This document shows positions 27,334-35,093 of a stretch of 64,000 bases of DNA, in pieces. Source of the DNA: Subtercola boreus (GTDB lineage: Bacteria; Actinomycetota; Actinomycetes; Actinomycetales; Microbacteriaceae); contig NZ_VFOO01000001.1 of assembly GCF_006716115.1 (NCBI RefSeq), forward strand, positions 3,658,001 to 3,722,000. The letters run 5' to 3'. Below the pieces are notes generated by a model. The model searched no databases. It was given only the letters and a program-made list of their open reading frames with translations, and was not told the origin of the DNA. A program made the position numbers and the translations under genes. Numbering within the stretch: position 1 is the first letter of the stretch; every line of letters begins with the position of its first letter.

Positions 27334-29345
27334 GCATCCAGAACACTGCCGCCCCCGCCGCAGAGGCCGCCCCCGTGAGATCCCACCGACGCCGCAGCAG
27401 ATGGTGGTTCGCCGTGGCTGCGGTCGCCGTGATCGTCGTCCCGCTGGCGGCCAATGCGCTCTTCTCCGGGGCGTTCTCGAACGTCTCCGACAACCTGGAC
27501 AAGGTGCCGGCGGCTGTCGTCAACAACGACAAGCTGCTCACCACGACCGCGGCCGACGGCACGCAGTCCACCGTCTACGCCGGTCGCGGACTGGTCACCG
27601 AGCTCACCGGCCCCGGCCAGACCGGCTTCGACTGGAACGTCACCAACAGCGAAGATGCCGCCAAGGGCCTCGCCGACGGCACCTACTACGCCGTGCTGAC
27701 GATCCCCGAGAACTTCTCCGCCCAGATCAACACGCTCGGCACGCCCGCTCCCGCACAGGGTTCGATCGACATCCAGACCGACGACTCGCACGGCTACCTC
27801 GCCGGTGTGGTCGCCAGCACCGTCGGCACCGCGCTGAAGGCGGGTTTCGGCCAGACAATCACGGCCCAGGTGCTGACCGGGGTCTACTCCGGGCTCGGAA
27901 CGGTCGGCACGCAGCTGAGCACGGCTGCGAACGGTGCCACACAGCTCGGCACGGGAGCTTCGACCCTCACCGACGGGCTCAACCAGCTCGCCACGGGAGC
28001 GTCGGGTGCAGCATCCGGAGCCGCCACACTCAGCTCGGGCATCAGCCAGTACACCGGCGGCGTCGACTCCCTGGCAGACGGCGTGCAGACGCTCGACGCC
28101 CAGGCCGGCAACCTCTCGCAGCTCTCCGACGGCGTCAGCACCTACACGGGCGGCATCTCGACCCTCGCGGGTGGGTTCAGCTCGCTGCAGTCGGGCATCG
28201 TCGCCGCGGTGAACTCGAACCCGAACATCCCGGACGCCCAGAAGCAGCAGCTGCTCGGAACCTACGCCCAGCTCTCCGGTGGGCTCAACCAGGCCGCGGC
28301 GGGCGGTTCGACCCTTTCGTCGCAGACGTCGTCGGGTCTGGATGCCCTCCAGGGCGGCATCTCAGAGCTCTCCTCCGGCGCCTCCCAACTCTCCTCCGGC
28401 TCCGGCCAGCTGCGGGACGGTGCGTCTCAGCTGTCCGACGGTGTCGCGCAGCTCGCCACCGGAGCGCAGCAGTCCGCCGCGGGTGCGGGCCAGCTCGCCA
28501 CCGGTGCCACCACGCTCGCCTCGGGGCTCCAGACGGGCGCGGATGCGCTGACCAAGAGTTCCGCAACGGATCCGGCTGCCTCCGCCAAGGTCGCCGCCGA
28601 CCCGATCGCGGTGAACGTGACGACGCTGAACAGCGCCGGGGGGATCGGCAGTGTCATCGCGATCCTCATCGTTCCCGCCGGGCTCTGGATCGGGGCTCTC
28701 GCGATCTTCCTGCTGCTCCGCCCGATCCGGACGTCGCTGCTGGCGAGTTCGGCCTCGACGGGCCGGCTCGTGCTGCGCATCTTCGGCCGGGCCTCCCTCT
28801 TCGCGGCGATCCAGGCGCTGGTCGTGGTGGCCTACCTGCAGTTCAGTCTCAACACGCCCTGGTCGTCGCTGCCCGCGCTGCTCGGATTCGCGTTGCTGGT
28901 CGCGCTCGCCTTCACGGCGTTCCACCAGTTCCTGCGGTCGGCGTTCGGCCGGGTCGGGGCGGTCGTGTCGCTCATCCTCTTCGCGGTGCAGATCGCGACG
29001 ACGGCTGGCATCTACCCGGTGGAGATCCTCTCCGGCCCGTTCCAGTTCATCAGCAGCATCTCCCCGGTGGCGTATGCCGTCTCGGGCATGCAGGGCATCC
29101 TGGCCGGTGGGTCCGCGGGCACGGTCTGGGCAAGCGTCGCCGTTCTCGGCATCCTGCTGCTGCTCAGCCTGCTCTTCGCAGGAGCCGCGCTCGCCAGGCG
29201 ACGCCGGCCGGAGCGTACCGGGTGGCTGCTCGTGGGGGCGCCAGCGCGCGAGACCGGTCCGCGCCGCGTGGCGCGGCAGTCGGAGCATGCGGGGCCGGCG
29301 GGCGCCGCTGCGCCGGGCGCCTCACGGCCCGGGCTCGCGACCTGA
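27330..29345 (+). CDS. YhgE/Pip-domain membrane protein
   Basis: 671 residues. One helix near the N-terminus (residues 27-47) and a phage-infection-protein (Pip) N-domain (ALFSGAFSNVSDNLDKVPAAVVNNDK, given in part: NLDKVPAAVVNND) are followed by a long outer segment of repeats such as LASGLQ, LSSGASQL and LATGAQQ, as in all YhgE proteins. Five helices (about residues 440-630) of ABC-2-permease type end the protein, with a basic tail. It looks like a membrane exporter component, and its ATGA overlap with the MMPL gene ties their synthesis together. YhgE-type proteins are often paired with MMPL exporters; the joint substrate is unknown. Confidence 0.93.
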   Translation: MSIQNTAAPAAEAAPVRSHRRRSRWWFAVAAVAVIVVPLAANALFSGAFSNVSDNLDKVPAAVVNNDKLLTTTAADGTQSTVYAGRGLVTELTGPGQTGFDWNVTNSEDAAKGLADGTYYAVLTIPENFSAQINTLGTPAPAQGSIDIQTDDSHGYLAGVVASTVGTALKAGFGQTITAQVLTGVYSGLGTVGTQLSTAANGATQLGTGASTLTDGLNQLATGASGAASGAATLSSGISQYTGGVDSLADGVQTLDAQAGNLSQLSDGVSTYTGGISTLAGGFSSLQSGIVAAVNSNPNIPDAQKQQLLGTYAQLSGGLNQAAAGGSTLSSQTSSGLDALQGGISELSSGASQLSSGSGQLRDGASQLSDGVAQLATGAQQSAAGAGQLATGATTLASGLQTGADALTKSSATDPAASAKVAADPIAVNVTTLNSAGGIGSVIAILIVPAGLWIGALAIFLLLRPIRTSLLASSASTGRLVLRIFGRASLFAAIQALVVVAYLQFSLNTPWSSLPALLGFALLVALAFTAFHQFLRSAFGRVGAVVSLILFAVQIATTAGIYPVEILSGPFQFISSISPVAYAVSGMQGILAGGSAGTVWASVAVLGILLLLSLLFAGAALARRRRPERTGWLLVGAPARETGPRRVARQSEHAGPAGAAAPGASRPGLAT

Positions 29346-29355
29346 CGCGGGGTTC

Positions 29356-29670
29356 GTGACAATCGAGGGCCGACCGTGTAACGTATACAGGTCGGCTCTT
29401 GACACCGCGCGTCGTGCGCGGATGGGTTTGTAAGTCAGGTGGGCCGGTTTCTCGTTTCGTGCGATGGGTGCGACGCAATATGGATGCGTCGTGCAAAGAG
29501 TGCACAAGCGCAACAACACCGCACGAACGAGTGCACGGGTGTGAAGGCGCGGGGCGGGAACAATCACGTATGTGAAACGGCCCCGGCCAAAGACTGCCCG
29601 GGTTCAGCAAAAGTCAATCGCAAATGTATTGACCGCTTTGCCATGCAAATGAAACAACCCGGAAAGCACC
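29356..29670 (+). promoter_or_regulatory. Promoter and long structured 5' leader of the DEAD-box gene
   Basis: No gene is supported in this 325-nt gap. A plausible promoter is GTGACA (29356-29361) and TAACGT (29379-29384) with 17 nt spacing, giving a leader of about 280 nt. It contains three hairpins: 29405-29421 (CCGCGC/GCGCGG), 29471-29491 (CGACGCA/TGCGTCG) and 29491-29505 (GTGCA/TGCAC). The last 70 nt before the ATG are AT-rich and weakly structured. Long leaders of this kind control cold-induced helicase and cold-shock mRNAs in other bacteria; that parallel is inference. Confidence 0.55.
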
Positions 29671-32076
29671 ATGCCCGATTACTCAAAGAATTCCTCGACC
29701 GGCGGTAACAAGTTCGGTCCGAAGAGCGCAGGCCACCGAGGCCAGAAGCCCGCCGCGGCCGGCGCCTCGAAGAAGGCCCGCTGGAGCCCCGACGAGCGTG
29801 CCGCTCGCGGAGCCGCCCCCACGAACCGTGGAGAGCGCCCCAACTGGGAGCCGCGCGCCGCAACCCCCACCCGCGAGTCGAACTACAGCGACCGCGGATC
29901 GCGTCCCTCCTACGGCGACCGCAACGACCGCGGTGCGTCGACGGGCCGCCCGTCCTACGGTGACCGTAACTCCTCCGGAGCCGGCCGGAGCGACCGTCCT
30001 TCATACGGTGACCGTCCCGACCGTGGTGCTCGCACCGAGCGTCCGAGCTACGGCGACCGCGGTGCATCCACCGGCCGTTCCTCGTACGGTGACCGCAACT
30101 CGTCGGGCGCGGGTCGGAGCGACCGTCCCTCGTACGGCGACCGTCCCGCGCGGAGCACCGAGCGCCCGTCGTACGGTGACCGCAACGCGTCGGGTGCCGG
30201 CCGGAGCGACCGTCCCTCCTACGGCGACCGTGGAGCATCCACGGGCCGTCCGTCCTACGGGGACCGCCCCGAGCGCAGCGAACGTCCGAGCTACGGCGAC
30301 CGCGGAGCATCCACCGGCCGTCCGTCCTACGGCGACCGCAACGCCTCCGGCGCCGGCCGCACCGAGCGTCCGAGCTACGGTGACCGCCCGGCTCGCACCG
30401 AGCGCCCCTCGTACGGCGACCGTCCCGACCGCGGTGCTCGCACCGAGCGTCCGAGCTACGGCGACCGTGGAGCATCCACCGGCCGTCCCTCCTACGGCGA
30501 CCGCCCCGAGCGCACCGAACGCCCCAGCTACACCGAGCGTGCCGGCCGCCCCGAGCGCCCGACGTACGGTGACCGCCCGGCGCGCACCGAGCGTCCCGAG
30601 CGCACCGAGCGTCCCTCGTACGGCGACCGTCCCGACCGCGGCGCCCGCACGGAGCGTCCGAGCTACGGCGACCGCCCGGCCCGCACGGAGCGCCCCAGCT
30701 ACACCGACCGCCCCGCGCGCTCGTTCGAGGACCGCCGCGACTCCAACACCGACCGTGCCGCCCGTGGCAGCGACTTCTACCCGAAGCGCGAGAACAACGG
30801 CTACAGCGACGGAGCCGGAACCGCAGCCGCGGGCCGCTTCGGAGCCGGCGACGACGTCGTGCTCGAGCGCCTCGAAGCCGAAGTGACCACCGCCAGCGAC
30901 GTCGTCGACAAGACGTTCGGCGACCTCGGCCTCGGTGACAACATCCAGCGCCAGCTCGCGTCGATGGGTGCCCCGAGCCCGTTCCCGATCCAGGCAGCCA
31001 CCATCCCCGACGTTCTCGCCGGCAAGGATGTTCTCGGCCGCGGCAAGACCGGCTCGGGCAAGACCATCGCCTTCGGTGCCCCGCTCGTCGAGCGCCTGAT
31101 GGAGAACGACGGAGCCAAGGGCCGGAAGCCCGGCCGCCTGCCGCGTGCCCTCATCCTCGCTCCGACGCGTGAGCTCGCGATGCAGATCGACCGCACCGTG
31201 CAGCCCATCGCCCGCTCGGTCGGCCTGTTCACGACGCCGATCTTCGGCGGCGTTCCCCAGTTCAAGCAGGTCTCGGCGCTGCAGCGCGGCACCGACATCA
31301 TCATCGCGACCCCCGGTCGCCTCGAAGACCTCATCGAACAGGGCCGCCTCGACATCTCGCAGGTCAAGATCGTCGTTCTCGACGAGGCCGACCACATGTG
31401 CGACCTCGGGTTCCTCGAGCCGGTCCAGCGGATCCTCCGCCAGACCGCGCCGAAGAGCCAGAAGTTGCTCTTCTCGGCCACCCTCGACAAGGGTGTCGCC
31501 CAGCTCGTGAACGAGTTCCTCGTCGAGCCGGCTGTGCACGAGGTCGCCGGTGAAGACCAGGCCTCCTCCACGATCGACCACCGCGTGCTGCTCATCGAGC
31601 AGCGCGACAAGCGTGCGATCATCGAGCAGCTCGCATCCGGTGAGGGCAAGACGCTGATCTTCGCCCGCACCCGTGCGTTCGCCGAGGAGCTCGCCGACCA
31701 GCTGGATGACGCGGGCATCCCGTCCACGTCGCTGCACGGCGACCTCAACCAGTCGCGTCGCACGCGGAACCTCCAGCTGCTCACCAGCGGCCGGGTCAAT
31801 GTGCTCGTTGCGACAGACGTCGCCGCACGCGGCATCCACGTCGACGACATCAACCTGGTCATCCAGGCCGATGCTCCCGACGAGTACAAGACCTACCTGC
31901 ACCGTTCGGGCCGTACGGGCCGCGCGGGCAAGCAGGGCACCGTCGTGACGCTCATCTCGAAGTCGCGTCGTCGCCGCATGGACGAGCTCCTCGAGCGCGC
32001 CGACATCGAGGCGACGATGGTTCCGGCCGCCCCCGGCGACCGCCTCATCGACGACCTGCAGAGCGCACACGCGTAG
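29671..32076 (+). CDS. DEAD-box RNA helicase with N-terminal SYGDR repeat region
   Basis: 801 residues. Residues about 45-360 are a low-complexity Arg/Tyr/Ser/Gly/Asp region with 18 copies of [S/T]YGDR and two variants (SYTER, SYTDR), spaced by 12-18 residues. The helicase core follows with all motifs: FPIQAATIP (Q motif, about 437), GKTGSGKT (Walker A), PTRELAMQ, ATPGRL, DEAD at about 571, SAT, and the C-domain with ATDVAARGIHVDD and HRSGRTGRAG. It unwinds RNA during ribosome assembly or mRNA decay. The repeats would bind RNA and favour condensates, an inference from similar Arg/Tyr-rich regions. Most bacterial relatives carry such tails at the C-terminus. Confidence 0.95.
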   Translation: MPDYSKNSSTGGNKFGPKSAGHRGQKPAAAGASKKARWSPDERAARGAAPTNRGERPNWEPRAATPTRESNYSDRGSRPSYGDRNDRGASTGRPSYGDRNSSGAGRSDRPSYGDRPDRGARTERPSYGDRGASTGRSSYGDRNSSGAGRSDRPSYGDRPARSTERPSYGDRNASGAGRSDRPSYGDRGASTGRPSYGDRPERSERPSYGDRGASTGRPSYGDRNASGAGRTERPSYGDRPARTERPSYGDRPDRGARTERPSYGDRGASTGRPSYGDRPERTERPSYTERAGRPERPTYGDRPARTERPERTERPSYGDRPDRGARTERPSYGDRPARTERPSYTDRPARSFEDRRDSNTDRAARGSDFYPKRENNGYSDGAGTAAAGRFGAGDDVVLERLEAEVTTASDVVDKTFGDLGLGDNIQRQLASMGAPSPFPIQAATIPDVLAGKDVLGRGKTGSGKTIAFGAPLVERLMENDGAKGRKPGRLPRALILAPTRELAMQIDRTVQPIARSVGLFTTPIFGGVPQFKQVSALQRGTDIIIATPGRLEDLIEQGRLDISQVKIVVLDEADHMCDLGFLEPVQRILRQTAPKSQKLLFSATLDKGVAQLVNEFLVEPAVHEVAGEDQASSTIDHRVLLIEQRDKRAIIEQLASGEGKTLIFARTRAFAEELADQLDDAGIPSTSLHGDLNQSRRTRNLQLLTSGRVNVLVATDVAARGIHVDDINLVIQADAPDEYKTYLHRSGRTGRAGKQGTVVTLISKSRRRRMDELLERADIEATMVPAAPGDRLIDDLQSAHA

Positions 32077-32125
32077 GTCTCACCGCAGCACCATTCCGCA
32101 CGGACCGCCACAGCAGGCGTGACAT

Positions 32126-32174
32126 GAACGGGCCCCGGATGCTCCCACCACGGTGGGGCGCCCGGGGCCCGTTC
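32126..32174 (+). terminator. Terminator of the DEAD-box gene
   Basis: A 13-bp perfect stem, GAACGGGCCCCGG / CCGGGGCCCGTTC, with a 23-nt loop that itself holds the short stem CCCACCACGGTGGG. It starts 50 nt after the stop codon. Confidence 0.8.
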
Positions 32175-32239
32175 TGCGATCGTCGCACAAAAAATGAGGT
32201 ATGTTCGACATGTGGACATAATAATTTCGGCTACTCCGC

Positions 32240-32257
32240 CTAGTGCAATTGGACTAG
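32240..32257. promoter_or_regulatory. Palindromic operator candidate of the hicAB pair
   Basis: CTAGTGCAATTGGACTAG is palindromic at 16 of 18 positions and lies 19 nt before the HicA ATG. It overlaps TTGGAC (32249-32254), a possible -35. CATAAT (32273-32278) would be the matching -10 at 18 nt spacing; a second CATAAT lies at 32217-32222. Autorepression by the antitoxin is the family rule. Confidence 0.55.
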
Positions 32258-32276
32258 TGCTACTGGTCGTCGCATA

Positions 32277-32480
32277 ATGGTGAAGGAAGTGAAGCAACGC
32301 GAGGTTGAAAGGGTTCTCGCCGCAGAAGGTTGGATACTCGCCAGAACCAAGGGTGGTCACAATGTCTGGAAGTCACCCGACGGTGAGTCGCTGGCCATAC
32401 CGACGCACGGAACCGTGTCGCCGGGCGTCGTGAGACAAGTGCTCAAGAGGGTGCCGGGAGCGCCCGAAAGGTGGAGGTAG
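32277..32480 (+). CDS. hicA: HicA-family mRNA interferase toxin
   Basis: 67 residues, the normal size of HicA. The fold is a small double-stranded-RNA-binding-like domain: VERVLAAEGWILARTKGGHN, with the catalytic His in GGHNVW, then IPTHGTVSPGVVRQVLKR. HicA cleaves mRNA and stops translation until HicB neutralises it. If the -10 at 32273-32278 is used, the ATG would be lost and the GTG at 32289, four codons in, would be the start. The HicB-like gene begins 2 nt after the stop. No mobile-element trace is seen nearby. Confidence 0.9.
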   Translation: MVKEVKQREVERVLAAEGWILARTKGGHNVWKSPDGESLAIPTHGTVSPGVVRQVLKRVPGAPERWR

Positions 32481-32482
32481 TC

Positions 32483-32875
32483 ATGGCATCGCAGGAGGTT
32501 CGCGCGTTCACGGTTGTCGCTGCCCGGGAGGGCCGATGGTGGATCATCACGGTGCCTGAGCTCGATGCCGTCACGCAGGCGCGGCATGCGCGCGAGATCG
32601 AGGACATGGCTACCGGTCTCATCTCTGCGCTTCTCGACATCGAGGAGGAGTCCATCAGTGTCGCTGTCACTCTCGAGTTGCCCGAGCGCGTCGCTGCGGT
32701 CTGGGGCGAGGCGTCAGCGCTTCATGACCGGGCGCTTGCCGACGAGAGGCGTTCGTCAGCATTGCGCCGCCAGGTGGTCAGGGAGCTCTTGACCTCCTCG
32801 GGCCTCAGTCAGAGGGACACGGCCCGGTTGCTCGGTTTGTCCTCCCAGCGCGTTCAGCAACTGGCGCACCAGTAG
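32483..32875 (+). CDS. hicB: HicB-like antitoxin
   Basis: 130 residues. The N-terminus (FTVVAAREGRWWIITVPELD, DMATGLISALLDI) has the HicB ferredoxin-like pattern, and the C-terminus has a helix-turn-helix (SGLSQRDTARLLGLSSQRVQ) for DNA binding. ATG at 32483 is 3 nt after GGAGGTA, itself inside the last codons of hicA, so the two genes are translationally linked. Toxin first, antitoxin second is the usual hicAB order. The middle part (about residues 50-95) diverges from typical HicB. Confidence 0.82.
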   Translation: MASQEVRAFTVVAAREGRWWIITVPELDAVTQARHAREIEDMATGLISALLDIEEESISVAVTLELPERVAAVWGEASALHDRALADERRSSALRRQVVRELLTSSGLSQRDTARLLGLSSQRVQQLAHQ

Positions 32876-32893
32876 GGTGTCGGCCACCCGCTT

Positions 32894-33556
32894 TCAGTGA
32901 TCGGAGGTCGAGTGGTTGGCGGGGGAGGGGGAGGCGGAGGCCGAGGCGCGCGCGGCAGTCGCGCGGGCCTTCTGGTGGCGGGCGATCTGCCCCTCGACGA
33001 AGCCGGAGAGCAGCAGCAGGAACAGCGAGTAGAGCCCGATCGCGAAGGAGAGCGCGAACGCCGCCGCCATGGCGCAGGTGGCGACGACAGCGGGTGTGAG
33101 GCGCAGGGTGCCCCGCACCGACTCGAGTTGCATCTCGGGTCTTCGCGCGATGATCACGAGCTGCACCAACCCGGTCACCGAGGTCACGAGCATCGTGCCG
33201 ATGTAGAGAGCCCCGGTCACGGTGCTGACGGTGGTGCCCTGGCCGAGGAGCTCCGTCGGGAAGGGCAGGAAGACGATCGAGAGCAGCCAGGCGAAGTTCA
33301 CCCAGACGAGCGGGATCGTGTATCCCTCGATGACCCGGTAGATCTGGTGGTGCAACAGCCAGAACCGGGCTATGACGACGAAACTCAGCCCGAACAACAG
33401 GAGACCCTGCACGTTGTCCTCGAGGAACTGGGCGGGCGACGTCGAACTGATGTCGCCCGCCCTGTCGACCAGGGGGAGGATCAGCAGCGTCACGGCGATC
33501 GCGATCACTGCGTCGCTCAGGTTGACGAGCCGGTCGTAGCCGCGGGTGAACACCAT
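32894..33556 (-). CDS. TMEM175-family (DUF1211) potassium channel-like protein
   Basis: 220 residues with six membrane helices. The first helix carries RLVNLSDAVIAIAVTLLILP, the bacterial TMEM175 signature (RxxxFSDAVxAI), with Leu in place of the usual Phe. Bacterial members form K+-conducting channels. The C-terminal tail is Ala/Ser-rich and soluble. AATAAT lies 6 nt before the ATG, so the mRNA is probably leaderless. It stands alone, 18 nt from the convergent hicB stop. Confidence 0.87.
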   Translation of the reverse strand: MVFTRGYDRLVNLSDAVIAIAVTLLILPLVDRAGDISSTSPAQFLEDNVQGLLLFGLSFVVIARFWLLHHQIYRVIEGYTIPLVWVNFAWLLSIVFLPFPTELLGQGTTVSTVTGALYIGTMLVTSVTGLVQLVIIARRPEMQLESVRGTLRLTPAVVATCAMAAAFALSFAIGLYSLFLLLLSGFVEGQIARHQKARATAARASASASPSPANHSTSDH

Positions 33557-33562
33557 GGGCCC

Positions 33563-33568
33563 ATTATT
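33563..33568 (-). promoter_or_regulatory. -10 box of the TMEM175-like gene (leaderless)
   Basis: AATAAT on the minus strand, exactly 6 nt before the ATG at 33556. It lies in the 60-nt gap behind the MFS gene. Confidence 0.5.
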
Positions 33569-33616
33569 CCGCGAGCGGGCCCGTCGAGGTGCCGCCGGGC
33601 ATCCGGAGCGACGGGC

Positions 33617-34909
33617 TCAGCAGGGCTGCAGGGTTGATGAACCCGGGAGGGCTTCGCACGGGTTCGGCTTCACGGTGATCGGTTCGCCGGCGTCGGACGC
33701 GGAGGCGGCGGATGCCCGGCGAACCCCGAGCACCAGGACGGTGACGGCACCGACGGCCGCGATCCCCCCGGCCAGCCAGAAGTCGACGGCGATCCCGCCT
33801 GTGCTGACCGCGACGGCACCGGCCGTCGATCCGGCCGCGATGGAGATCTGGATGGTCGTGACGAACAGTGCCAGGCCCCCTTCCGCCGCCGCGGGGGCTG
33901 CGGAGATCACCCACGTCTGCATCGCGAGGGGCAGGCCGCCCCAGACCATGCCCCAGAGCGCGAGGAGCACAAACGCTCCGACGGCGCTTCCGGCGACGAT
34001 CGGCAGCAGCAGGATGGCGACAGCCGCGATCGCCATCGCTCCGACGACGGTCGCGGTGATGCTGCGGTCGAGGGCGAAGCCGGCGATGAAGTTGCCGGCG
34101 ACGCCCGCGACACCGAACACGAGCAGGGCCAGTGTGATCGAGGCGGGATCCAGTCTCACCAGCTCTTCGAGGTAGGGGGAGACGAAGGTGTAGGCGGCGA
34201 ACTGGGCGAAGAAGACGAACGCGGCCCCGATCAACCCGATCCGGGCCCGCGGAACCTTCAGCAGGGCGACGAGGGTCGACGTGCGCACACGCTGAATCGA
34301 CGGGATGCCCGGCAGCAGCAGGAGCTGGCCGAGGAGCGCGACCAGGGCCAGGCCCGCGCCGATCAGGAAGGCGAGCCGCCAACTGGCGAGGGAGGAGATC
34401 AGGGCGCCGAGGGGCAGGCTGACGACAGTGGCGACGGAGATGCCGGCGGTGATGAACGAGGTGGCGCGGATGACCGACCCCGGTTGCACGAGTCGGGATG
34501 CGACTGCGGCGCCGATGGCCCAGAATCCGCCGAGGGCCACGCCGAGCAGCAGACGGGCGGCGAGCAGAACGGTGAAATTCGGGGCGAGAGCGCCCGCGAC
34601 ATCCGCGACCACCAGCGCGGCCGACAGGGCGATGAGCACGACGCGGCGGTCGAGGCTCGAGGTGACGATGGTCACGACGGGCGCGCTCACTGCGGCGGCG
34701 AGGCCGGTCGCGACGACGACGAGGCCCGCGGTGCCGATGCTCACGTCGAGGTCGGCGGCGATGGCCGGAAGCAGGCCGATCGGCAGGAACTCCGAGAGCA
34801 CCAGCACGAACGAGCCGAGCGCGACCGAGAGGACGGCCAGCCAGGCCCGCCGGCCAGTGCGGGCGGGGGCGGAGACGGGGAGCCGGACGCTTCCGGTGTG
34901 AGTGCTCAT
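33617..34909 (-). CDS. MFS transporter, AraJ/DHA1-like
   Basis: 430 residues with 12 membrane helices. SFVLVLSEFLPIGLLPAIAADL in helix 1 (quoted in part: SEFLPIGLLPAIAADL) is typical of the AraJ/YdhP branch of drug:H+ antiporters and sugar exporters. The motif A region reads SLDRRVVLIAL and is weakly conserved. Substrate cannot be assigned. It is divergent from the 5'-nucleotidase gene with 184 nt between the starts. Identity as an MFS exporter is firm. Confidence 0.88.
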   Translation of the reverse strand: MSTHTGSVRLPVSAPARTGRRAWLAVLSVALGSFVLVLSEFLPIGLLPAIAADLDVSIGTAGLVVVATGLAAAVSAPVVTIVTSSLDRRVVLIALSAALVVADVAGALAPNFTVLLAARLLLGVALGGFWAIGAAVASRLVQPGSVIRATSFITAGISVATVVSLPLGALISSLASWRLAFLIGAGLALVALLGQLLLLPGIPSIQRVRTSTLVALLKVPRARIGLIGAAFVFFAQFAAYTFVSPYLEELVRLDPASITLALLVFGVAGVAGNFIAGFALDRSITATVVGAMAIAAVAILLLPIVAGSAVGAFVLLALWGMVWGGLPLAMQTWVISAAPAAAEGGLALFVTTIQISIAAGSTAGAVAVSTGGIAVDFWLAGGIAAVGAVTVLVLGVRRASAASASDAGEPITVKPNPCEALPGSSTLQPC

Positions 34910-35093
34910 GCGGTGCTACAAGCTGGCGGGTGCCGGATCCATTCCCGAGAAACTGCTTGCCGAATATGAACATTTCGTTACAGCTCCAATCCGGAGTCTG
35001 AGAATCGGCACACAAACCGTATGGTTTCTTAGAGCCCTCTTCCAGCGTGGCCGTCTGCGGCTGCACCGAACACGAACCCATGAAGGAGACCTG

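Noticed and set aside
29439-29708. 89-codon frame in the helicase leader
   Set aside because: It overlaps the helicase start, contains scattered Cys and Gln without pattern, and lacks a ribosome binding site. The region is better explained as a leader.
34902-35093. Upstream extension of the 5'-nucleotidase frame
   Set aside because: The GTG at 35094 has a good ribosome binding site and is directly followed by the signal peptide; the extension would bury it.
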